DNA of 5,047 nt from Thermotogae bacterium (GTDB lineage: Bacteria > Thermotogota > Thermotogae > UBA12178). The notes beneath the pieces were generated by a model, which was not told where the DNA came from, ran no database searches, and saw only the letters and a list, made by a program, of their open reading frames with translations. This document shows positions 1-4,806 of the stretch, piece after piece. The first letter of the stretch is position 1. Each line of letters starts with the position of its first letter. The stretch spans positions 1-5,047 of the forward strand of contig QNAP01000136.1 in assembly GCA_003641795.1 (NCBI GenBank). Direction: 5' to 3'. A program made the translations under genes and the position numbers.

Positions 1-1
1 A

Positions 2-235
2 GAAGCTCTCAGCAGGAGGTGTGCCCTTTTATCATACGTAAATCCGGACGACTTGGCGCGTAAGTATGGTTATTGGGCTAGAGAGGAGGACTTTGGGGAA
101 GGATTAAGGTGGTTACTCGAAAAAAACCGTTGGAGGAAGTTAGGTAAGAGGGGACAAGAATACGTCAAGAGAACACATAAGTACAGGAGGGTCATCAAAC
201 AGCACATGAAAGTCTATGAAAAACTCCTTCTATAG
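2..235 (+). CDS. GT-B glycosyltransferase (GT4-like), C-terminal fragment
   Basis: Only the last 77 codons of this gene are in the window; the frame is open from position 2 to the TAG at 233-235. The visible part starts EALSRRCALLSYVNPDD, which matches the segment after the last Glu of the EX7E motif in family 4 glycosyltransferases (usual form EAxxxGxPVV, here with RR where a Gly is common). It continues with GEGLRWLLEKNRWRKLG, then YVKRTHKYRRVIKQH and VYEKLLL, the usual C-terminal helices that fold back on the first GT-B domain. The expected role is transfer of a sugar from a nucleotide-sugar or lipid-linked donor to a growing glycan at the cytoplasmic face of the membrane. Donor and acceptor specificity cannot be read from this fragment. 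A TTG at 53 is an internal codon and not the start. The neighbouring methyltransferase and flippase support a glycan role. Family assignment is fairly secure; the precise family is inference. Confidence 0.8.
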   Translation, partial: EALSRRCALLSYVNPDDLARKYGYWAREEDFGEGLRWLLEKNRWRKLGKRGQEYVKRTHKYRRVIKQHMKVYEKLLL

Positions 236-249
236 TTAGATATGACAAG

Positions 250-260
250 TTTTTAAAGTA
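250..260 (+). promoter_or_regulatory. TATA-box promoter of the methyltransferase gene
   Basis: TTTAAAGT at 252-259 is centred about 24 nt before the ATG at 279. No Shine-Dalgarno motif lies between them (the sequence before ATG is TTTTTCTCC). That spacing predicts transcription starting at or next to the start codon, a leaderless mRNA. The T-rich run at 267-275 could also serve as a poly-U terminator for the upstream glycosyltransferase gene, but no hairpin is seen. Confidence 0.6.
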
Positions 261-278
261 AGATGATTATTTTTCTCC

Positions 279-902
279 ATGAAGAAATCTATCAAAGAAT
301 ATTTATTACCGTATGTGATCACTCTGAAAATTCCAACTGTGACGAGAATTAGTTTAAATCTTGTGTTGCGTCGCCAGTTTAAAAGGTTAAAGCCCGGAAA
401 AGTGCTAGATGTTGGTTCAAATATTTCTCCTTACAAAAAATATATTCCACACACAGAATACTTGAGGATGGATATTGATGAAAGGACGAAACCAGATATC
501 TGTTGTGACATACATCACATAAAGTGGAAGTCAAACTACTTTGATATTGTAATTGCAACGGAGGTTCTGGAACACCTCTACGAGCCACAGAGAGCCGTGA
601 ATGAAATCTACAGAGTGTTGAAACCTGGAGGCGTATGTATCCTATCTACAAGGTTCATTTATCCTTATCACCCTCTTCCAGAGGACCACTATAGGTTCAC
701 CCGAGATTCTTTGAGTTATCTCTTCAGGAAGTTCAGTAAAGTTGAGATATATCCCCATGGGAATAGACTCCAGGCGATTTGGGAGATGATCAATAGTGGA
801 AAGATCAGAATCTTTCTTAATGTGTTTAATCCAATAATCGCCAGGATAAATTTCAAAGATGAAAAATTTCCTTGTGGTTTCGTCGTTTGGGCTCAGAAAT
901 GA
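279..902 (+). CDS. Class I SAM-dependent methyltransferase (Methyltransf_11 type)
   Basis: A 207-residue soluble protein, complete, with a Rossmann methyltransferase core at about residues 38-125. Motif I is KVLDVGSNISPY (41-52), where D44 and G46 fit the SAM loop; the later glycines of the usual DxGxGxG are replaced by N and S. MDID (64-67) supplies the acidic end of strand 2, FDIVIATEVLEHL (88-100) is motif IV, and LKPGG (114-118) follows strand 5. The segment YPYHPLPEDHYRFT (128-141) resembles a stretch shared by methyltransferases in surface-polysaccharide loci, so a sugar or lipid-linked glycan is the likely acceptor; this last point is inference. ATG 279 is the first possible start because an in-frame TGA lies at 264-266, and the TATA spacing fits it. 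It looks more AT-rich by eye than the flippase gene, which may reflect separate acquisition. The 3' end nearly abuts the convergent nucleotidyltransferase gene. Confidence 0.9.
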   Translation: MKKSIKEYLLPYVITLKIPTVTRISLNLVLRRQFKRLKPGKVLDVGSNISPYKKYIPHTEYLRMDIDERTKPDICCDIHHIKWKSNYFDIVIATEVLEHLYEPQRAVNEIYRVLKPGGVCILSTRFIYPYHPLPEDHYRFTRDSLSYLFRKFSKVEIYPHGNRLQAIWEMINSGKIRIFLNVFNPIIARINFKDEKFPCGFVVWAQK

Positions 903-909
903 CAAGTGA

Positions 910-2091
910 CTAAAAGATGTATGCCTCGTACAGTTCTACCAATTTATCCCGTAAGAACTTCCACTTCTCTTTCATGTCTTCTTTGTCTTTTGAGGGGAGA
1001 AAGCACACCTGGGACAAGTACTCCTCTGCTTTCTTCACGTGATCGTTCCTAACACCTTCTTTACCCACAGCCACATAAAGCATTAAGGAAGCCATCCTAC
1101 AATTGACAAAATAGTGAGTAATGCTTCCTGGGAGCTTAGGTATGTTCCCGCTTCTCAAGAGTTTGAGCACTTGATATAGTGTGGTCTTAAGCTTGATATT
1201 ATATTTCCTCTCGTATAAAGATGTCAGCTGAGATTTGAGCTCTTGCTCATTAATTCTGAGCTCTCCTTTTCGGCTGCTTTTTGTGTATAAGACAGTAAAT
1301 ATGTTGATTAGGTGTTCCCTGGATCTGGCCCAATAATCATATGCGTTGTTTATGGAAACTTTGTTGACTTCTTTAAACCTAAAGTTAACCGCTATCTTAA
1401 GGTCCTCCAAGATAGCTTTTCTATCAGGTATGTTCAGTGATTTAAGCTTCGTTTCAGCGAATTTGACCCTTTCGAGGATTGATGAGAAATATTTCCCATA
1501 AAAAATGCTGATGAGGTCTGCACACGTGAACATTGTCTTAGAAGCTTCATGACTTAACCACCTCCTCGCATGGGCGCTCTTGATATTGCTCAAGGGGAAG
1601 GAATTGAGAGTCAAGATAACTCTGTTAAAAAATAAGAATATAGCGTCCTCAATGTTAATATCTTCCTCCTTGAATTTAGGGAACTCCGAGGTGATATCCT
1701 CTCCCCACAAGGTTATCCCTTCTTTCTCGTCAAAAGTATGGGTGTCTTTGATCAACCCCTTAAGTTTGTCGCGACAAATGAAACGAATATCTATCTCAAA
1801 CCCTTCCCTCTCCTTTATGCTTTCCACGATTCGCCTTAACCCCTTCGAGAGCTTCCTCTTTTTCCTCGTGATCACGAGCAAATCCAGGTCTGATATTATG
1901 CTTAGCCTCCCTTCTTCTCTTTTCCAAACACCTTCTTTCCTCGCAAGTGAACCGAAAAGTATGATAGATACAACATCGTCGTATTGGTGCAACACGCTTG
2001 AAATCGTCTCCTCCAGTGCCCTCAAGACCCTTCTCTTCGCTTCCTTATTTTCCTTGAAGAACCCTATCTTATCAATATTTTTCATCTTCAT
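910..2091 (-). CDS. Pol-beta-fold nucleotidyltransferase with helical C-terminal region
   Basis: A 393-residue protein. Residues 38-105 form a minimal nucleotidyltransferase domain: ILFGSLARKEG (44-54) holds the GS motif (G47, S48), SDLDLLVI (67-74) holds the metal-binding D68 and D70, and FEIDIRFI (98-105) gives the third carboxylate D101. About 19 residues separate GS from the first Asp, more than in many minimal enzymes. GITLWGEDI (125-133) resembles the post-core segment of this superfamily. Residues from about 145 on are mostly helical (for example the region around 174-212) with no recognised catalytic motif and no membrane segment. Such enzymes transfer a nucleotide from an NTP to a small molecule, RNA or protein; the target here is unknown. 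It is the second gene of a minus-strand operon, overlapping the phosphodiesterase stop by ATGA. The GAGG at 2094-2097 is only 2 nt from ATG 2091 but 8 nt from the in-frame ATG at 2085, so the true start may be 2085 (391 residues). Confidence 0.87.
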   Translation of the reverse strand: MKMKNIDKIGFFKENKEAKRRVLRALEETISSVLHQYDDVVSIILFGSLARKEGVWKREEGRLSIISDLDLLVITRKKRKLSKGLRRIVESIKEREGFEIDIRFICRDKLKGLIKDTHTFDEKEGITLWGEDITSEFPKFKEEDINIEDAIFLFFNRVILTLNSFPLSNIKSAHARRWLSHEASKTMFTCADLISIFYGKYFSSILERVKFAETKLKSLNIPDRKAILEDLKIAVNFRFKEVNKVSINNAYDYWARSREHLINIFTVLYTKSSRKGELRINEQELKSQLTSLYERKYNIKLKTTLYQVLKLLRSGNIPKLPGSITHYFVNCRMASLMLYVAVGKEGVRNDHVKKAEEYLSQVCFLPSKDKEDMKEKWKFLRDKLVELYEAYIF

Positions 2092-3248
2092 TTCCTCTTA
2101 AGGAGACTTCTTCCTTCCATTCTCTCGCTTCTCACGCCTAGTAGATCCAATAATGTCGGAGCTATATCCCTTAATCTCCCTCTTTTCCTCATTCTAAGTT
2201 CTCCGTCTTTACGGAAGGCTATGAAGGGTACTCTAGCGTCTTCATCCAAATAGCCATGCATTCCTTTAACTTTCTGAGTGTGGTAGAAATCTGGGGAGAT
2301 GTTAATTCCTTTCTTCATCCAAAAAATTAATTCTCCGTACTTTTCGTGCACAGGTATTTCTCTCTTCTTCAGTTCTTTTTTTGTCACCACTTTTCCACAC
2401 TTTAAAGAGGAGAGGTGCTCCTTTACGATTTCCTCAGCGCGTTCGTTTCTGAACCAGAAGCGCGCCATCGGCGAGTTCAGGAAAAAGATGTAATCTTGAA
2501 GAGGTTTAATTTCAAGTTTCCTCAGCCCTTGCCACAGATTGAGATTTTCATGTACTTGCACCATGTTGTGATCTCCAAACACGAAGATAAAATCGAACTT
2601 GCCTGACTCAAATATCTTCTTAATGGCAGCTGAGATTAATCTCAATGTTTTTCTCATCTCCGGCGAATTCGGCCCACATTTGTGACCAATTCCATCCGTT
2701 TCCCCAAAGTGCACGAAAAGGACTTTCCTCTCACCGTGAAGCATCCCCATAACTCTCTTCATCACACCTACGGTAGTGCCATATAAAAAATCAACCTCAA
2801 ACCCCTCTCTTTCTAGTACACCAAATAAGTGTTCTTCGGTCCTCTTCCTCTCGTCATTCAAGAATTTTATCATGGATTCGTTCAGGGAGAAGTAAGGTAA
2901 AAAGCTCAGAGGGATGTTTATAGGGTCCACAAAGAAGCCAGAAGAAAGGAATGAACAAAGAGATAGCAATTTTCTCACAGTTGGACTTCTGTTTTTCAAT
3001 GTGACCTTTTTCCTTAAGAACTTCAAGAACTTGAAAGGGGACCTTTTCGGATCGTAACAAAAATCTACAAATGTATCCGTCGTCCGAGGTGATTTGCCCG
3101 TGAATATTTCAACCCTGTTAGCGAATGTTGGGGTGAAACTTATCTCCATGTATCCTCCTTTCTCCTTTAAAGCGTACAGAAATGGTGTGGCCTCTTCATT
3201 GATGTATTCTGGGTTACACCCGTCAATTATCACAACTAGACCCTTCAT
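2088..3248 (-). CDS. Alkaline-phosphatase-superfamily phosphodiesterase / nucleotide pyrophosphatase
   Basis: A 386-residue protein with the complete metal and nucleophile set of the type I phosphodiesterase/nucleotide pyrophosphatase family. VIIDG (6-10) gives metal ligand D9. TFANRVEIFTG (41-51) aligns with the TFPNHxxIxTG motif of NPP enzymes, making T41 the nucleophile and N44 the conserved Asn. ETDGIGHKCGP (183-193) gives D185 and H189, FGDHNM (224-229) gives D226 and H227, and GMHGY (329-333) gives H331. The end, RDIAPTLLDLLGV (360-372) with EGRSL, is also typical. The family hydrolyses phosphodiester or pyrophosphate bonds using two metals. There is no signal peptide or membrane helix, so it is predicted to be cytoplasmic. 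ATG 3248 is fixed by an in-frame TAG at 3255-3257 (minus strand) and a TATA element about 27 nt upstream. It is first in an operon with the nucleotidyltransferase. The substrate is unknown; a nucleotide-sugar, polyprenyl-phosphate sugar or nucleotidylated product is possible. Confidence 0.88.
   Translation of the reverse strand: MKGLVVIIDGCNPEYINEEATPFLYALKEKGGYMEISFTPTFANRVEIFTGKSPRTTDTFVDFCYDPKRSPFKFLKFLRKKVTLKNRSPTVRKLLSLCSFLSSGFFVDPINIPLSFLPYFSLNESMIKFLNDERKRTEEHLFGVLEREGFEVDFLYGTTVGVMKRVMGMLHGERKVLFVHFGETDGIGHKCGPNSPEMRKTLRLISAAIKKIFESGKFDFIFVFGDHNMVQVHENLNLWQGLRKLEIKPLQDYIFFLNSPMARFWFRNERAEEIVKEHLSSLKCGKVVTKKELKKREIPVHEKYGELIFWMKKGINISPDFYHTQKVKGMHGYLDEDARVPFIAFRKDGELRMRKRGRLRDIAPTLLDLLGVRSERMEGRSLLKRK
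2094..2097 (-). promoter_or_regulatory. Shine-Dalgarno-like GAGG for the nucleotidyltransferase
   Basis: On the minus strand the sequence reads AAGAGGAAATGAAGATG. The GAGG lies 2 nt before the ATG at 2091 and 8 nt before the ATG at 2085. The second spacing is closer to the usual optimum, which favours initiation at 2085. It is the only clear Shine-Dalgarno motif at a gene start in the window, and it belongs to the one gene that is internal to an operon. Confidence 0.5.
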
Positions 3249-3265
3249 CTTAAGCTAGATTTAAC

Positions 3266-3287
3266 AAAGCTTATTTTTAAGTGCTTT
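3266..3287. repeat. Imperfect inverted repeat over the operon TATA box
   Basis: AAAGC-TTA at 3266-3273 pairs with TAA-GT-GCTTT at 3278-3287, two extra bases (GT) interrupting the right arm. The centre is a T run that forms the minus-strand TATA element. A factor bound here would block TATA-binding protein, so it could be an operator; A/T-rich promoters produce such symmetry by chance fairly easily. Confidence 0.3.
3271..3280 (-). promoter_or_regulatory. TATA-box promoter of the phosphodiesterase operon
   Basis: On the minus strand TTAAAAATAA is centred about 27 nt before ATG 3248, and no Shine-Dalgarno motif is present (TCTAGCTTAAG precedes ATG). This predicts a leaderless or nearly leaderless transcript for the two-gene operon. 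The element lies in the middle of an imperfect inverted repeat at 3266-3287. Confidence 0.6.
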
Positions 3288-3306
3288 TCCAATCGTTTCA
3301 AAAAGG

Positions 3307-3316
3307 CTATAAAACT
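3307..3316 (+). promoter_or_regulatory. TATA-box promoter of the flippase gene
   Basis: TATAAAAC at 3308-3315 is centred about 24 nt before ATG 3335. No Shine-Dalgarno motif precedes the start (GTTGTTGGTAATGC). This predicts a leaderless transcript diverging from the phosphodiesterase operon inside an 86-bp intergenic region. Confidence 0.65.
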
Positions 3317-3334
3317 CCGTGTTGTTGGTAATGC

Positions 3335-4762
3335 ATGAAGAAAGCTTTTGAGGACGTGATGAGCCTCTTCTTAGGAAATATAGGTGGTATTCTACTGAGC
3401 TTACCAATAGCCATTCTCCTGGCTAGGTTGTTGGGTCCGTCGGATTTTGGTGTCTTGAGCCTCCTGCTTTCCCTGAGGGATATCTTCTGTGTTGTCACCT
3501 CCCTTGGTCTCGGGAGGGCTGCTCTGTATTTTCTCGCGAGGGGACGCGAGGAGAAGGGGTACTTCAGTTCCCTCTTTTTCATGAGGCTCCTCTTTGGTCT
3601 CATCGGTGCACTCATTTTCTTCAGCGCGTCCACATTCTTTGAGGAATATTATGGGATTGACAGGTTTGCTCTCTATGCTAAGATCATGTCTGTGGATGTC
3701 GTGCTCTCGGGCCTCTTCTCCTTCTTTCTGTACTCTTTTAATGGCCTCTCTGAATTCAAGAGAAGCGCTGTCATGAATGTGTTCTACAATTTCCTGAGGA
3801 TCAGTTCTGTGGTTTTCGTGCTACTTAACATGGGGGTGTTGGGAGCGATTGGAGGGTATTTGTTGAGTAGTTTCGTCACATTGATCCTTTCCACTTACTT
3901 CCTCTCAGATTTGCTCGTGTTCTTAGTGGATAGGTTGAAAGTTCGTGAGATCATGAATTACAGCATATCCGCTTACTTCATTGATGTGTCCCATACTGTG
4001 GCGAACCTCGTACCGTTAACCATATTGGGCCTCTTCGGGAGCGTCATCGTCGGGTACTTTTCCGCTGCTTGGAAGGTGGCGAGCGTTATTTCCCTGTTTT
4101 TGGGTGCAATGAACGCGGTAGGTGTGCAAAGGATATCTAGCAAAAAAAGTTCGAAGGAACGAAAAAAGGTTGCTAGGAAACTAACGAAATATGTTGTTTA
4201 TCTCTCCTCCTTTTTCGCGTTCATGATGATCCCTTTTAGCTCTCAGGTGATAAACATAGTTTTCTCGGAGTCCTTCGCCCCGGCCAGTCTCCCTTTGATA
4301 TTCTTATCTGCCTCTTTTTTTCTGAAATCACTCTCAGCGGGTGCGGCGTGTTACTTATTGGGTACTGGTAAGCCAAAACCAGTGACAAAAAGCCTGTTGA
4401 TATCTGCGTTGTTAGCGGTGCTTCTCTCCACCGTGCTCATCCCCTCAGAACCCCTACTTGGGATAAGCCTCGTCTTTTTGGTGGTCTCCTGTGTTTACTC
4501 TCTCATGCTCTCTTTTACAGTGAAATTCATCAGTTATAAGAACTTACTCCTCAGGAGTTTATTGTCAGGGATCGTCACAGCTGTGGTAGTGAAGTTAATA
4601 GTTCAGATCTTGCCGACGGTCCCTTCTGTAATTCTCGGTGGCTTCTCTGGCCTCTTCGTATTTCTGACGATGTTATTTTTACTGAACGGTCTGGAGGAAG
4701 AGGACATAGAGCTTTTTTCGGACTTGTTCGAAGCTGTCAGGAAATACTTTCACTTGACCTGA
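3335..4762 (+). CDS. Wzx-type polysaccharide/oligosaccharide flippase (MOP superfamily)
   Basis: A 475-residue integral membrane protein with about 14 hydrophobic segments, near residues 8-30, 40-60, 78-100, 118-138, 146-165, 168-194, 222-242, 248-263, 286-310, 318-343, 353-370, 375-397, 406-426 and 430-451. Length and helix count match the polysaccharide-synthesis branch of the MOP exporters. The segment ARLLGPSDFGVLSLLLS (30-46) after helix 1 is the hallmark of this branch. A basic loop (about 269-285, rich in K and R) in the middle should face the cytoplasm, and a soluble acidic tail (EEEDIELF, 454-461) ends the protein, as in other archaeal members. The expected role is moving a lipid-linked glycan from the inner to the outer face of the membrane. 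ATG 3335 is the first possible start, because TAA at 3329-3331 is in frame. A second ATG at 3331 is out of frame. The adjoining glycosyltransferase, methyltransferase and nucleotidyltransferase genes fit this export role; the actual glycan is unknown. Confidence 0.9.
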   Translation: MKKAFEDVMSLFLGNIGGILLSLPIAILLARLLGPSDFGVLSLLLSLRDIFCVVTSLGLGRAALYFLARGREEKGYFSSLFFMRLLFGLIGALIFFSASTFFEEYYGIDRFALYAKIMSVDVVLSGLFSFFLYSFNGLSEFKRSAVMNVFYNFLRISSVVFVLLNMGVLGAIGGYLLSSFVTLILSTYFLSDLLVFLVDRLKVREIMNYSISAYFIDVSHTVANLVPLTILGLFGSVIVGYFSAAWKVASVISLFLGAMNAVGVQRISSKKSSKERKKVARKLTKYVVYLSSFFAFMMIPFSSQVINIVFSESFAPASLPLIFLSASFFLKSLSAGAACYLLGTGKPKPVTKSLLISALLAVLLSTVLIPSEPLLGISLVFLVVSCVYSLMLSFTVKFISYKNLLLRSLLSGIVTAVVVKLIVQILPTVPSVILGGFSGLFVFLTMLFLLNGLEEEDIELFSDLFEAVRKYFHLT

Positions 4763-4770
4763 AAGGGAAA

Positions 4771-4780
4771 ATTTAAAAAT
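4771..4780 (+). promoter_or_regulatory. TATA-box promoter of the RHH-nucleotidyltransferase gene
   Basis: ATTTAAAAAT is centred about 26 nt before ATG 4802 and is preceded by the purine-rich GAAAGGGAAA (4761-4770), which could act as a TFB-recognition element. No Shine-Dalgarno motif lies before the ATG (TTCACACTTTGT), so a leaderless transcript is predicted. The downstream gene is therefore likely transcribed separately from the flippase, although the gap between them is only 39 bp. Confidence 0.65.
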
Positions 4781-4806
4781 TCATACTTTTTCACACTTTG
4801 TATGAA
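4780..4806. repeat. Direct and inverted repeats between TATA box and start codon (candidate operator)
   Basis: Two near-identical copies, TCATACTTTT (4781-4790) and TCACACTTTG (4791-4800), stand exactly 10 bp apart, about one helical turn; 8 of 10 bases match. In addition TTCATAC (4780-4786) and GTATGAA (4800-4806) form a perfect 7-bp inverted repeat with a 13-bp spacer. The array fills the space between the TATA element and the start codon of a gene whose product begins with a ribbon-helix-helix DNA-binding domain. An autoregulatory operator is plausible but inferred. A related string, ATACTTTCACTTG, occurs at 4744-4756 inside the flippase end. Confidence 0.4.

Noticed and set aside
642..905. 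87-codon minus-strand frame antisense to the methyltransferase
   Set aside because: The sense frame has all class I methyltransferase motifs. The antisense frame has none and no promoter.
242..907. 9-bp direct repeat ATGACAAGT at 242-250 and 899-907, flanking the methyltransferase gene
   Set aside because: It could suggest a target-site duplication around an inserted gene, but 9-bp matches are expected many times by chance in 5 kb. There are no terminal inverted repeats or transposase, and the second copy includes the stop codon.
1580..2101. 173-codon open frame on the plus strand
   Set aside because: It lies wholly antisense to the nucleotidyltransferase, whose frame has clear catalytic motifs. 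The antisense product is a Ser/Leu-rich string with no motif, and no promoter or Shine-Dalgarno motif precedes it.
3331..3351. Six-codon mini-frame starting at ATG 3331, overlapping the flippase start
   Set aside because: The TATA spacing puts transcription start at about 3335, so this ATG is probably not in the mRNA. The frame ends at TGA after six codons and has no support as a regulatory upstream frame.
4786..4791. T-rich run after the flippase as a terminator
   Set aside because: Only five consecutive T residues and no hairpin; the run belongs to the repeat array and promoter of the next gene, so a terminator call is not supported.
4763..4801. Possible stop-codon read-through joining the flippase to the RHH-nucleotidyltransferase
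   Set aside because: The two frames are in phase and the linker is open after the TGA, but the linker is the TATA box and repeat region, and both proteins look complete at this junction. Two separate genes explain it better.
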